DNA from: Pomacea canaliculata
Lineage: Eukaryota; Mollusca; Gastropoda; Architaenioglossa; Ampullariidae
Direction of reading: 5' to 3'
Assembly (NCBI RefSeq): GCF_003073045.1
Contig: NC_037600.1
Coordinates: 12,016,758-12,080,757, forward strand
DNA length: 64,000 nucleotides
In this document: positions 34,913 through 52,146 of the stretch, piece by piece
Numbering within the stretch: position 1 is the stretch's first letter
Layout: each line of letters starts with the position of its first letter
Notes under the pieces: generated by a model
Seen by the model: only the letters and a program-made list of their open reading frames with translations
Database searches by the model: none
Told to the model about the DNA's origin: nothing
Translations under genes and position numbers: made by a program

Positions 34913-37900
34913 ATGTTGAGTCGTCGAGATTTTACAGCTCTCAATATTGGAATAAATGCCCCTGAAGATGCACAGAAACGGAAAAAACAGTCCATTATTC
35001 GGGTACGTTTTGGAGTAATGATGTATAATAAGCTAATTTATAGAGATTCACTCATTAACAGATGGGAAGGCGTGTCAGTTATGACAGACTTTTAGATCTG
35101 TTTTGACTAAAGGCAAAACAGACCGAAAGGAAGATGAAGTTTGCATTAAAACAAAACAATAACAAGAAAACCGCTGATACCTCTACTGCCTCCAATGTTC
35201 AGGGATTGATAGCGATGATATTACACAGACAATGAGCACATGCACATTGTCGCGTGCGCACACACAACAATTTAAACACGATATAGTATTAGCATATGAT
35301 ATTTATTATTTTTTTCAATTAAACTAGTTTCAGTATAACTTTATAGTCGAATAAACCTATCATCAAGTTGTAATGAACATAAAGTGCTTACAACAAAGGG
35401 ATGAAGACTTTACAAAAAAGTAAACAGACTGATTTTTTTACTATGAATTGCAGCTTATTTTCTGCCGTTTTTTTGTTTGTTTTTTTTTTTCCAGTCATGG
35501 TGGCGTCTGTCTCGCCTTCAGAGGTCAGTGATTTTGACATGCACTGTATTGGGGCTACTTTGTGTAACTTATTTCATTCCTGTGATGCTGGAGAACTTGG
35601 AAGATGGTTCAGAAGTGGACAGTGTGGTTGGTCGTAAGAAAATTAGGCATGGTGTGGAAGAAATGAAGGTGGAAGATGAGGATCAGATGGACCTTCTGAA
35701 AGCAGAAAAACTGAAAGAGCTGAATGTAAAGGCTCAGCAAGAACTAAAGGACTTTATGGTAAAAACATATATCTCTATCTTGCAGTACATATATCCTTAT
35801 TGCTCAATTTTAAGATTCATTGCCCAGATGTTCCTTGTGTGACTAATAGCATTCTAAAAATCTTTCAATCTTGGCTGGGATTGGGCATAACTTGATAAGA
35901 GTTTCAGTCTTTTCAACTTTTACCTCACACTTAGTATTTTCATAATAGAGAAAGAATTTTTTTAATATTTCTTTATTCTTGTCATAAGGAGAATGGTTAA
36001 ATTTAATATTGATAATTATTATAATCATATGAAAACATTTCATTAACATGAGGATTTTACTATATTTAATTTTATTAAGGGTGAAAGAAAAGATAAAGAA
36101 AGCAAAGTTGTGAAAATAGTGGAGGAAGAAAAATTGGGAATTGGGGAAGATGACAAAAAATCTCCCAAGAAACAAGAACTTGTAAATGTCATCGACCTAC
36201 CAGTCGATGAAGCAAATCAAAAGAAGGCAGATGAGCAGATTGTGAGTAGTTCTTTATATTCTATTACTCTGCATAAACTGTTAAAGTGTAACTGCTTGTC
36301 TTCTGCATGTCCTCTTAGAGTGAACTGCCCTTATGGTTCCTCCACCAGTTAAGCTTTATTTTTAGTTTCTTTGCTTTGTAAAAGCTCTGCGTATGTTAGG
36401 GTCATATTCTTTGACTTTTCCAATGTATTCAGTACAATTCAGCCACACCTTATAACCCAAAGAGTTAAAGCCATGAAAATCTTTAAAATAAGTACTTTAC
36501 TACATTATTGACAGATGCTGGTTTGTTTGATTACCAGGTAGGGTTGATGCTTGCACAGCTGACTGCACTAACTGTAGTAGCAAATACATCTTATCCACAC
36601 ACTCACTGGGATGTCACATGGGATTGGGCCATTTTCATTCTTATTATACAAAGCAGACCAGAGGTTTGAAAATGATAACAGTTCCTGTCGTTATCATAAA
36701 GTCCTCGATGCCTCTGCCATGGTAGGCTGCATCTTTTGTACATAATGCAGCTTCTGAAAACCGTGCCAATGTAGACCAATTTGTCACCTGAAGTAAAAAA
36801 ACAAAACAAAACATTTATTTAGAACTGAATGTGGGTAAGACACATCAGCTGGAAAACAAAGGACTGTGAGCAGGTTATTAATGATGAACCATTTGAGAGT
36901 GTTACATAGTGTAAATACTTTTAATAATAATGTTTATCAATATAGCACTATATCCCAGCCTTAATAATAATCATGATAGGGAGAAATTGAAGAAACCATC
37001 CAAGAGACAAGAAAGAGAAGGGATAAAGTGTGGAACAGGAAAAAGAAAGTGTAGTGCTATATGATTAACAACTGAATGGACAGTCTGTTATCCAACAAGT
37101 CTATAAAGTCAAAATAAATGCATAAATTATTAAAAAGATATCCTTTAGACAAAAAATGGAGGACCAGAGTTGTCTCTGCAGTCTGGTTATACATTTCATC
37201 ATCCAAGATTTAAAGTTTGGATCTAGCCCTCTCTTATGCCTGACAGTTAGTGTAGGCAAAGTTTATATTTTCTGTTAAAGCCTACTCTTAGTGGTAGTAT
37301 ATCAAATTAAATGTATTATATCTGCTGAACTGCACTCTCATACACCATATCAAGGTCTACTTGACAAAAGTAGCCACTTTTTATGGTAAATGACATAATT
37401 TTCACTATTATAGTTTTCATTTTGCACTTTTAAAATTGTGAAAAGTGAAAAGTTAAAGGTAGTCCCTGCACCATTTAGTTGTTGATGAACAAAGTGCTTG
37501 AGGTGGGAGTTTTCTTGGGACCAGCATTTTTGTAAGGGTAAGGCCCATCTCCTTTTCTTTGCTGCATTAGCTTCACCAACTCTGATTCCATAGAGCCAGG
37601 CAGGTGGGGGAAGTGTGCCTATTAGAGTACATACCTCTGGACTTGGACATTAATGCTCTCACCTTTCAGCTGTTGACTGCCCCAGTATTATATCATTTTG
37701 CAAACTTGAGTTTCTCACAAACCATTTGCTGCTCTTATTTGCTGTTGCTGTTATCCAAGTGGCATGAGAATTATTCTAGAAATGGTTTAGTTTGGGCTGA
37801 TTTATTCTCTTTTTTGTGGATAGGAACCTCCTGTTTCTGGGGCAGATGACAAAGCCAAGGACGGTCCTAAAGTATTTGTGTCCAAATATGATTTCTTTGC

Positions 37901-40900
37901 TGGTATGTTAAGTATTTAGCAATGATGGTAACCTAGTCACATAGATTATTACTTTTGATTAATGCTTCTGAACTGGTAAAATGTATAAGAGTTGTTTTAA
38001 AAAGCATTGCCTTTGCTTGTTAAAATATAGCTCTTTACCACAAGAAAATCTAAAAGTGAAAAGTTGTAACATAAAGGAAATCTACACTAGTAGGTCCTGG
38101 CCCATAGGCTCATTTAAAGTTTTATATCATCATTAATTTCACCTTTGATTCAAATTTTTCTTAAGCTGGCAAGAAACGAAATGAAAAACAACAGGCTGTT
38201 GTAGATGCCTTTCTCCATGCATGGAATGCTTATCGCAAATACTCGTGGGGTCATGATGAATTACGTCCAGTTAGCAAGACCTCATCTGAGTGGTTTGGAG
38301 TTGGCCTTACTTTGGTGGATGCTCTGGACACTATGGTCATAATGGGACTTAAAGAAGGTATATTTTACATCTGCTGCATTCATCCTAGTATTCTGACCTT
38401 CACTACATTTTGAGTGTTGTGTTGATTTGGAAGCAAGTTTGGCTTCCTTCTTCAGCAAATTATTCTTAGACCTGCTAAATTGCCAGAAAGCGTCCTAATG
38501 TAGAACTTATTGTTGCTGTCAGCAGTTAATTCAGTACTGAAGCTTAGAAACATAATGAGGCATTTTGAGTGCAGTAATAATTGTGCTTTACAAAAAAGTA
38601 ATTGTGAATCATGTCAGTGCAAAGTCTAAAGATACATGACTGGGAATTATGTCAACAAAAATGAAACTTTTGTCATTTAGTAGATCAGCTGTTGTGAAAT
38701 CCAGATTTAAGATAAAAACTGATTTTTTTATTATAAAAAAATGTAACATTGTGAATCTGTAAAAATTGGAAGTTTGTATGTTTTGGGAAATGTTTTATAT
38801 AATGTATAGTATTGATGTTTTATGTGTTTGTTCATTTCAGAATTTGATGTAGCCAAACAGTGGGTGGAGGAGAAACTGACCTTTTCCATTTCCAAAGATG
38901 TGAATTTGTTTGAAATTACCATCCGTGTTTTAGGCTCACTTCTAAGCACCTTTCATCTGACTGGAGAAGAGATTTTCAAACAGCGAGCTGTAAGTGACTG
39001 TAAGCTTTACATCTAAAACTGCATGTCATTGAGTCACAATCACATCTGTTTATGCTGACCTCCTGTCAGAAACACAAATCAGATGAGAAAGAAACAATCA
39101 CCTTCATCTTCTCTGGTTCCACCATATGGAATTATGTCGCCCTTTTTTTTTTCTCAAACTGTTGGAAGTCTGGCCTCAGAACTACATCATAGAGAAATGC
39201 CTTTTTTAATCTAGCAATTTCTTCCACACTCAGTCCTCTATTCCTCATCTTTGCCTATACTGCACTTTGTATATAAAAATATGCTTGTATATCATGAAAT
39301 CTCAGCATGTGGCCAGGCTCTCCACACAAGGTCATGAATATGGGACACAGTTTATAGGGAAAGGTTTACAATAATAGTACTCTTTCTCACCAAGAACACA
39401 TACACTCTTAGATTTTTTATGAACAAATCTGGAAAGTACAAAAGTATTATTTTGGAACTTACTGTACAGATTTTTAGGGCACAAGATTTTTCCATTTCAT
39501 TCAATGTCCATTTCTAGATTCTTGTCCACCATTTTTAACTCTCTACCATTTCCAATGCATCGTGTGCACATCTGGACTGCAACCACCCCACCTAAGAAAG
39601 TTGCTAAGAGATCTTTGGTTGCAAGTACCAATATTTCCTCTGGTGCTAAAAATAAAAGCAGACCTCTCATAAATCATATGCAACTGACTTGAAGTACACT
39701 GAAGTACATTCAGCCAAAAAAAAAGGGAGCAACTAAACATTTTGTGCATGGCACTGAAATGCCAGTCAAATGACATTCTTCCCCGTAAGAAATCCACAAA
39801 AACATGCAGTCATGAAGGGCATGGCTTACATGGGAAAAATCTCAAAAATATGGAAAAAATGATGCATGGAAAATGCACACTTTTTTATTTTCGCTTTACA
39901 ATCTATTTGGAAATGGCTAGGTTTGAGATGTAGATTTTATTCTTCATCCTTATTTTCTTTTAAAACCCAGTCCTGTGGTGAAATGTGCCAACCTCTTTCT
40001 AAAATGCTTTATACATATAAATGTACTTTATACATTGGTATTCCTGTGCTATAACTGTGTACAATGCTTTTAAAACGAGCTTTTATTTGTATTAACTAAA
40101 CAGTTTTAGGCATAGCATGATCCAGGAGTGTGGCATATGTTCATCGAGAGAATGTGTGCACATATGATTATCTTGACCCACATTGCTGTCCCTTTTTAGA
40201 TAGAGCTAGCAGACAGACTACTTCCATGTTTTAACTCCAAATCAAAAGTGCCATACTCCGATGTGAACTTGATGACAAGAAATGCTCATCCCCCACGCTG
40301 GGGACCTGATAGCAGCACCTCAGAAGTCACGACCATCCAGCTGGAGTTCAGAGACCTGTCCAAGGTTACTGGTCAATCAAAATATGCTGTGAGTTGTCAT
40401 TATCATTGTTTGTCCAGCTGGACAATGAGGACCATGGTATTGCTGAATCAGCCAAGAATACCTTTGTTTTCTACCATACTTAATCAGTAATATCCAATCA
40501 GTAATCAGAGTTAAGTGCTTACATTATGATAACACAACATTCATGCAAAATTAGATTTTGTAGCAGCAGTTTTTGCTTTTTGCAAGCTGGTTACAGTTTA
40601 TTTGACAAAGGAAGAATCATCTTTAAATACCAGTGCAGGAGACACAGTTATTTGAAATTTGTGGAAGTGAGAGGAACAGAGAAATTCCTGTAGAAGCTTT
40701 GTGTTTTTCTTGTTGACGTTTTCATAACTACAAAATGCAATAAAGGACTTGTTAGCTATTTTATATTAATGGTATTCATGTCACCATCATGTTAGACTCA
40801 GTGCAGTACTTAATATATCGTCAAAGACAATGCATTTCTGAACTTTCAAGATTTCACTTGCTTCATTGTAGGACGTGGTACATGAGGTATCTATGCACGT

Positions 40901-43900
40901 TCATGAGCTGCCCAAGGAGCAAGGTCTGGTTCCTATATTCATCAATGCCAATGATGGCAAATTCCGACAGTCTACCATAACAGTAGGAGCTCGTGGAGAT
41001 AGTTATTATGAATACCTTCTGAAGCAGTGGATACAAAGCGGCAAAAAACTTGATGTGTAAGGCTCATACCCCTTTCTTTCTACCTCCCTTTGCTTCTGTG
41101 TTTTGGGAAAATGTTTCAAGTCGGTGTTAATAATTGTTGTTTAAGATGGAGTCTTCGGGATAACTAAACATAACATGGGGTGTGATCTCTGTGATTTGCC
41201 TTTGAAGTACATTGCACTTTTCTCATTTTTATTTTTTTTAAAGTAAGATCTTTTCATTCCAGGAGTGCTTTTGGGCCTCAGTTGCTACTTTAAATCCTCA
41301 CCTGGGTTTTTCCTATTAGAACTCATATCAACATTGATTCTTTGCATGCATATAGACTGCTTGTAATTTAAAAGTAGTAATTTCCATTATGGTAGATATT
41401 TTTTTTGTGACCGAGTTTCTTAAACTGAAATTATTCAACATTTTGCATTTTCATAAACTGTTCAGAAAGTGAGAATTAAATTATCAATGTCACACATTGC
41501 TGCCTTTATTTAATTCAGATTCAAAGAGGACTATCTTGAGGCAGTAAATGGAATTAAAGAGAAGCTGGTACGGAAATCGGAGCCCAGCAAACTGACGTTT
41601 GTTGGTGAGCTCCTGAGTGGTCGCAACTTCAGTCCAAAGATGGTTAGTATTAGTATTTCAAATGCAGCTGAATGCTGCAATTTTATTAATAATATGTATG
41701 AGTACCTGACATTGTCCTGGTACCAATTGTCATCTAGATTTGTCCTTCAAACTGTTCCAACTGATTTTATTCCCAGCTTTCAATCTGCCACTTCATTTCA
41801 GTCAAGCTTAATGATGTTGATGTTCATGGCTACATTGTAGAGAAATAATAAGACTTTTGTACACTTGTACTTACTGCTCTTTTTCCATCCTTTAATAACC
41901 TGTTGAGGTTGATGGTTCATTGCAGGCAACAGAAGTAGGGAGAGGGGGGAAAGGAGGCAAGGGGAGATAAGTTGGTAATTTGCCTGGGTGCCTATCCCTT
42001 CTCCTCCCGACTATAACAGATTCAAACATTTTTGTAATGGGAGAAGAGGAGGGAGTCATGGAGGACAGAAGCAGGCTCCTCTCTCTCTCTCTCTCTTGAA
42101 TGCTCTCTCAAACTTGGATGTTTTCTAAGTTTGTCTTGCATAGTAGAGGTGTTGACATTTTTTTCTACATAGTATTTTTTTCTTTTGGAGCTACCTGCAA
42201 CTTCTCAGAATGTGGAAAATAAACATGTACAGAGCTTCGTACATCAGCCAAATATAGCTTATGACCTTTGTGGAGAAAAGGAATATTCCGACCAAATTTG
42301 GCGAGGAACAGACAAACAGTGTGGATTTGCATGGAGTGTGACTTCAAATCACACACACACACATGCTTGCAACAGACCTTGAAAAGGGCATCGGAACCAC
42401 CTGGGCCCAGCTGAAGGGGCTGCCCAAAACCGGGTCCACTGGCAAGGTGTTGTTGTGGCCCAATGCTCCACAAAGGAGCAACACGGAATAAACTAAACTA
42501 AACATGCTTGCAAACAATGCCCGACCCATTCTGCTTTATTCATAAGATTTAAGTTTTAAAAAGATATGTCTGAAAATAGAACGAGCTGGTTGTTACATAA
42601 CATAGTTTAAAGCATATTTAGAGGTATTCTGATGAAGATGGTCTCCTCTTTCACCATAAACATGACCAACCACTCCCCATCTCACAACCAAGAGAAAGTG
42701 ATCAGCCCATTAGACCGATGGCATCCAGACTCAAAGGTGCATACACTAGGTGGCTTAATACCTGCATTATGCATCATACCTCCTCTTCTTGACTCAGCTG
42801 TAGAGTGGGTACATAACTGCCATAAAGGATTGGGGACAGTAAGACATCAAGGAGGGTGGGGGGACTGGTGTGCTAAGGCTACATCATGGCAAGGCAGCTA
42901 GCCCTATAAACTGATGCCACATGCAGAGAAAGACGACAGCGAGGAAGAGAAGATAGGCACCGCCTTCATAAATCTGGCTTTTAGGAAAGTGAAGGTTCAA
43001 ACACCTCACTTCCCTACAACTATAAGGTCATGGGACTACCATCACCATTTCACTTTGCAGCTAAGTTGTAGAAGATGACTGCATCTGTCTCCAGAAATTG
43101 ACCGGTGATATAGTTTTTACTTGACAAATGAAAAGATTAATGACAGTGTCATTAAGGGGCTTGCTCATTTCTCAGGCTGCCTTCAATGAATTAATTGCTT
43201 CACATGCTGCTTTCCCTTTCTGATCAAGATAGCATTTTTTTTTTAATCTTTAAAAATCCTCATTTACCTTCACTATCATTTGTCATCATCTCAGATTTTT
43301 CAATCTTTAAAATCTTTCTTTGCTTTCATTGTCCTTTTGTCAGTTTTAATTTTTTTGCAGGATCACTTGGTGTGTTTCTTACCCGGCACTCTTGCCCTTG
43401 GGTATCATAATGGACTAGATGCGTCCCACCTGCAGCTGGCCAAGGACATTGCCTACACCTGTTACCAGACATATTCCCGTATGCCAACCAGACTAGCACC
43501 AGAGATCACATATTTCAATCTGGCTCCTGATGCACCGGAAGACTTGATTGTAAAGGTAAAGATAATTACCGGCATTAAACAAATAAATGAAAGGGTTGGG
43601 GTTCACAGAGTCAAATTGTAAAAGATAAATTATTAAATTTGTATTTTTGGTTTGGCTGGCAGTCTTTTGTTGCCATTCTTTGTGATTCTTCAGCCTGTAA
43701 ATGTTTCAATAATTTTGTTGTCAGTGATTTTCTTTATTGTTTTCTTTATATTCAAAACCACAAATTTAGATTTTTTCACATTGATTTATTCTAACTCACT
43801 GAATTATTTTTTTTTCATCTGTAATGTGTATTACAGCCACTGGATGCCCACAACCTTTTGCGACCTGAGACAGTGGAGAGTCTTTTTGTGCTGTACCGGA

Positions 43901-44169
43901 TAACTGGTGAACAAAAATATCGGGAATGGGGGTGGCAAATTTTCCTAGCTTTTGAGAAACACACAAAAGTTCCTGATGCTGGCTACTCATCCATTCACAA
44001 CGTGAAAGATGCTACAAATCCACGATTCCGAGACAAGATGGAAAGTTTCTTTTTGGCAGAAACACTAAAATACCTATACTTGCTGTTTAGTGATGATCCC
44101 AACTTAATATCTTTGGACGACTATGTCTTTAATAGTGAAGGACACCCTTTACCAATTGAAAAATCATAA
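34913..44169 (+). CDS. MAN1B1: ER mannosyl-oligosaccharide 1,2-alpha-mannosidase (GH47)
   Basis: Eleven exons, all phase-consistent: 34913-35002, 35495-35758, 36080-36241, 37824-37902, 38166-38357, 38841-38989, 40200-40388, 40872-41056, 41519-41642, 43361-43555, 43837-44169; 653 aa (human about 699). A type II membrane protein: cytosolic tail about 1-40, membrane segment 41-62 ([20 protein letters not shown]), charged Glu/Lys stem to about 195, then the GH47 barrel. Motifs: [23 protein letters not shown] (E240), [40 protein letters not shown] (D418), [26 protein letters not shown] (E554), [29 protein letters not shown]240, D418 and E554 correspond to the catalytic acids. It removes the middle-branch mannose from Man9GlcNAc2 and feeds ER-associated degradation. 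The Ca2+-binding Thr of the FNTEAHP motif is Ser643 here. AATAAA at 44783-44788. Confidence 0.95.
42350..42510 (-). repeat. SINE family B copy in MAN1B1 intron
   Basis: Minus strand: GTTTAGTTTATTCCGTGTTG, GGGCCACAACAACACC, GTGGACCCGGTTTTGGGCAG, CAGCTGGGCCCAGGTGG. The middle matches 57955-58010 at roughly 80% by eye. Lies next to a family A copy in the intron 41643-43360. Confidence 0.65.
42868..42965 (-). repeat. SINE family A copy in MAN1B1 intron
   Basis: The + strand reads GGCTACATCATGGCAAGGCAGCTAGCCCTATAAACTGATGCCACATGCAGAGAAAG, shown here as positions 42879-42933; it matches the core of the copies at 8950 and 58350. The tRNA-like head is decayed. Confidence 0.6.
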
Positions 44170-44999
44170 AAAATAGAAGCACTTATTTTTCTTCGCTGAC
44201 CTTGTGGTTGTGGGTAGGTGGTGGTTTTCTAGTTTACTGCTGATGTTTGAGATAGAATTGCAACAACATAAATGAGTGAAGACAAATCTTGAAAGCAAGC
44301 TCTGAATTTTTTGAACATTGTTTAAGCATTTATATTATTGTTAGCCCTGAATATTTACATAGACTTAATGTATTCTAATGATGCAGCAACCAGGCACTTA
44401 TTACAAATACAGGAATAATTGTTGTCCTAGGTTCAGATCTTGTCATAGGCCTGCTGTTGTTTATTAGCTTGTGTCACCTCTTTAAAGGGCTGGCTGCCTG
44501 GCCAGATTTAGCCTTGGTTGCTAGCTTGGCATAAATGCCAGTTCTTTTCTTCTTTACGTTGAATTAATTTGAAGTTTAAATCAAATATTTGTATGTCTTG
44601 ATACCAAAGTACACGAAAAACTATAAATAACTTTTTTCTTAAAAAAAGGGAAAGAGAAAGTTACTGTCTTCAGAATGTGGTGTGCAAGAACATAATGTGT
44701 ATGATGGTTTACTTGTGTGCATTCGAGTGTCAACAGTTATAGGCTCACCCAGTCAAACATAAATCAAAGTTGCTGACAAGTTAATAAAGACGATCACTGT
44801 CATTATCACATTGCTTATAGATTTATTAGATTATCACAGGAATACACAGGTAAACATAATTGATATGTGTTAGGATCAATGAAAAGCATTTGAAGCACAC
44901 ATTAATGAGGCAAGCCTACTTTAGGTATGTCATTAAAATGGAGATTAGGACTTCTTATAGAAGGGGAGAGTTATGCATGTTTGAATCTTGCAAGTGTGT

Positions 45000-45300
45000 C
45001 TGAGTCATAGAATATCTTGGAATGAAAGAGAATCCGGTGCAATGGGTTCAAATCTTTCCTTGGGGTTTCTTTGTTTGTGATACCTATTTACAGGGATGAC
45101 CATCAGTGGTTTTCTTCAAGTACTCTGGTTCCCTTCACCCTTTGTGTGTTCATGTGTGTGCTGCATGCTGTGTGTGTGTGTGCATTTGAGGCCCACCTAA
45201 AAAAGTGCTCGTGCACACTTGTATGTTGTATGAAAAGTGCTTTAAGCCCACTTTGATGGGAAAATGTGCTATACAAATGCACTGTGTGATTATTATTAAA
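45000..45300 (+). repeat. SINE family C copy
   Basis: A B-box-like GGTTCAAATC at 45048-45057, a TG-rich middle, the 3' block AAAGTGCTTTAAGCCCACTT and TGTGCTATACAAATGC, then an ATTATTATTA tail. The fullest copy of this family in the window. Confidence 0.6.
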
Positions 45301-47834
45301 ACAAATCATCTGTGTATACCTTGCAGCAATTCTTTAGCTATAAATATATAAATTCACTGTACATGTATGCCTATACAAATCATGCTTGTTTGGGTATATA
45401 TGTATGTGTGTGTGGGTTGTATAACAGGTGCACAGAATCATACTTTTATGTATGAGTGCAAAATATTTAGTCTGCATTGATGGTGATGTGCTGTTTGTTT
45501 TACTATTTATGCTGAAGAAAAATTGATACTGTGTGTTGTTGGCAAGACATGTATTCAGGGATTCAGGAACAAAAGTACCAACAACCTATAGTCTGAGCAG
45601 CTGAGACTGTTTATGTGTAAAACGCAATTTAGTCTTCATCTTTCATAAGTTTATTTGCCTTTAATCATCTGAAATAGTCCTTACAAAAAATCCCTTGTCC
45701 TCCCAAGCTGCTGATTTGTGTGGTCTGAGTAAGTGTAAAACAAATATTGTGAACGTGAGAACAAGTTTGGGGCATTAGTATTTTTTTAAATGCAGATTAA
45801 GCTGGTGCCATTGTGGTTCTCTAAGGGTTCTGTTAACATGACAAGCACTAGCTGTTGAGAAATGTTTAGACAATCAGGTTAGTTTGTAAACTGGTAAATG
45901 TTTAATGCATCAGCATCTGTTCTTACACAATAAACAGCATTAACCAATCCAAGCCTTCTTTTTGTGACATCTTTAGCAAGGGTGTTTAATTCTAACATTA
46001 AGGAGTTTATAAATATAAGTTTGACATAACTAAGCTGCATTTGTCATCTAGTTAAGTCATCTTCAATGTTTTGAACTTCTAACAGGCTAATCTTGTTTCT
46101 AAATTTAGTTTTTGTCATAATTTCTTACTTAATTTTGAGAAGATACACTTTAACTGATAGTAAATCAATTTTCTTTCAGTCTTTTGGTGTAGAATTTTGT
46201 TTCTTTGTTTGTTGTTGTTTTTTGTTTTTTTTTCAAAAGAGGTGCCTGGAAATGTGTCAGTTTTCAAAATAGTTCAAAGTCTGGGTAAATGTATGCATGT
46301 TCATCCATGTTTATACTTACATTTTGTGCACCTGTCCCCAAACATGCGAGCTTATTGTTTTCAGGTAATGATTTTAGAAGTAACACTGTACGGTGATGGT
46401 TGCCCCAGTGCAACATCAGTGGTGTAGGAACCAGCCGCCCCCTCAAAAAGATGCTGGGGGGGCAAGTATGTGAACATCGTTTATTGTCAGCATGGAGCCC
46501 CTCTGCCCACCAACACCAAAAGCTGAACATCTTCCTGTGCCACTGCAATACTAGAGTATTGAGTGACAGAAAGAGGGGAGGATGTAGGGAGGAAGTATTC
46601 CCCACTTTCAGGTTTCAACTCCAGGGTTGGGCTTATGAAATTGTTCAGTATTGTAAGAGAGGAACAGTACCATGTATCCATGTCTCAGATGTGTGTATAC
46701 AGCATCTTGTTATTGATGTAAAAATTCTTCAACAGGTCCACTTGTTCATGTGCATGGCAAAAATCATTTTAAAACATTTTTGTTGATATTTGTTGCATGA
46801 TAATCAGTTTAGTCACCTACACTCAACTTTGATGCCATATAAGAAATAAAAGGTATGCAGATCTATGGAGAATTTTGATCCATTTTTGAATGCAGTAATT
46901 CCTTCTCTAGAACTGAAAAGTAAAATTTTCAAAATAATTTCAAATTTAGTGATGGTAATTAGAAAATACCCAGGCCCTGCCACAATAGGCATTTCAGTCT
47001 GTGAGGGTTGAAATTTTCAATTAGTATATCAATAAAAGGCTTTGGTACATTTTGACTGCTGCTCAAAGATGTTTTTAATACTCAGTTCGTTAATCAGTCT
47101 AAGCATTTCGCTGGTCTGTATTCACTGTTGCTTTTATACATAATTACATCTTACAAAAATGTATCCTTGTGTTGTGATCATTTCGCTATGGTCTTTGTGT
47201 TCGACCACATCAGAAGCCAAAAAGAAATTACGTTGCCTTCAAACTCCGCTCGAATGATGTAGAATTGGTGGTTAGCATTATAAGGTTTCACTTTAGATCA
47301 TTCAGTTTACCATCAATAATTAGACTTTTTTGTTTTGAACTTTGCATAGTACAGCAGAAAAATATTGGAAACAGAAAACATTTCAGGGAATGAAAAAGTA
47401 GCAGGGTCACCTTTTGTTTACTCTCCCAGAGATTGGCGTTTCCTCACTTGCTTCAGCATTTTATATAATACAATGAATAACCTGTTTTTTTATGGATTCA
47501 AAGTGAAAATCCTGCAAGAAATGGTAGGAACTTGAACAAGCTGCTGCAGTTCCTCACTCAGTATGAACTATTCACATCCTGTTGTTTTCCAAACAAATTT
47601 TTAATGCTCATTTTAAATCCACTTTTAGAGTTTGAATGGAGACCATCTAACCTTTTCCCAGTGTTAGCCAAGTTTAGTATAAAAGATTTCTTCACAAAAG
47701 CAGGCCAACTCCTCACCAACATAACACTTCAACAATTTAATGAATATGATGATGTTTTATTAACAGCAATTGTTCAAACCAAATGTAGTTTGTACATTAT
47801 TGAAACCACCACACATTCTTAATGGATATATTAT

Positions 47835-47840
47835 TTTATT
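47835..47840 (-). terminator. HSPA5 poly(A) signal
   Basis: AATAAA on the minus strand about 200 bases past the HSPA5 stop codon. Confidence 0.6.
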
Positions 47841-48036
47841 ATGTACAAATGAAAAGTCCATGAAACCAGTCACACCTTTCTTTTAAACATTCAGACATCT
47901 CCCTTTGTCCCTTCTGTGAATCCTATGTAACCATCCATTACACTTACAAATTCACAACATACAACCATCCGACATGTATCCTTCACAGCAATATAATTGA
48001 AATTTTTTTTTAGCAAGTTCACTAGTCTATGCATTC

Positions 48037-51345
<3,309 letters not shown>

Positions 51346-51944
51346 GTTGAATACGTCTCCCTGAAAGAATAACAGTCAAGAAAATATAGCCAAATTACTT
51401 AATTTACATTTAAAATTGAGGCTGTATAGCAATGATGAATCGGATACGCATCGGTCTACGACATGAAATCGTAAAGTTCTACTTTTTTGGTCTAGTTTGT
51501 GTTATGCGTAGATACACTATACAGGCATACAAGTATCAGACAAACATGTTGTTAACCTATTTCTACTCATTCCTGCTCATATGCAATAAGGAAAGGATTT
51601 TGTGAAACAGCAGCTTTGTCGGCGAAGTTATTTTTGATGATGTATCATATATGGAACCGTCAATATGTCACAAGCCATTCTTATCGAAGTACACGTCTGC
51701 AAATGCTCGTTTCTACTTTGAAAAGCAATGTGGGCTTTTTCTTCTCTTTGCTTGTGTTATTATTAGTCAGCAAAGTTCAGGGTGCTAAGAAGGTGAAAAG
51801 AAATGAGTAAATCACCAAGCCAGTAATGGGTAATATGGGAGCTTGTCAAAAACCGAGGATGTCTGAAGCCAGTGCAGGGAGAATTTCCGAATCAATTTAC
51901 ATAAACATAATATATAGATCTTTAACAACAGAACACATTCCTAC

Positions 51945-52022
51945 CTTCTCAGTCGCTTTGTTGCCAATAGTGCAGTTGGTTCCTTGATACTTCCACCAAA
52001 ATTCTCAGATTTGAACTTTCGA
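51945..52022 (-). other. HSPA5: HSPA5 non-coding first exon
   Basis: The minus-strand donor GAGAAG|GTAGGA at 51940-51944 pairs with the acceptor TTTCAG|GGAGACG near 51360-51365, 15-20 bases upstream of the BiP ATG. The upstream boundary is estimated from the TATA-like box at 52048-52054. Confidence 0.6.
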
Positions 52023-52047
52023 CAGTTACGACTGCCTGCCGGTGCCT

Positions 52048-52146
52048 AAATATATGGGGTGTTTTCCACACGTACTTCTTGTCTGTACGTGCTACGTGCT
52101 TTCTTCTGATTGGTCAACGTAAGCACACTACTAGTGATTTGATTGG
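52048..52146 (-). promoter_or_regulatory. HSPA5: HSPA5 promoter: TATA-like box and ERSE-like element
   Basis: Minus strand: TATATTT at 52054-52048. Upstream, CCAAT at 52113-52109, nine bases, then GCACG at 52099-52095. This matches the ER stress element CCAAT-N9-CCACG except for one base. A second ACGTGC-type site lies at 52086-52092 (+) and a second CCAAT at 52146-52142. ERSE elements bind NF-Y and ATF6/XBP1 in animal BiP promoters. Confidence 0.65.

Larger units (their letters stand above)
44170..48036. other. Convergent 3' regions of MAN1B1 and HSPA5
   Basis: MAN1B1 (+) and HSPA5 (-) face each other here. Visible: AATAAA at 44783-44788 (+), a SINE at 45000-45300, TG runs at 45165-45182, and TTTATT at 47835-47840 (minus-strand AATAAA for HSPA5). 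Open frames such as 46400-46786 show no recognisable domain. Confidence 0.5.

Noticed and set aside
45040-45060. tRNA gene suggested by GGTTCAAATC
   Set aside because: No cloverleaf; it is the B-box-like part of a SINE.
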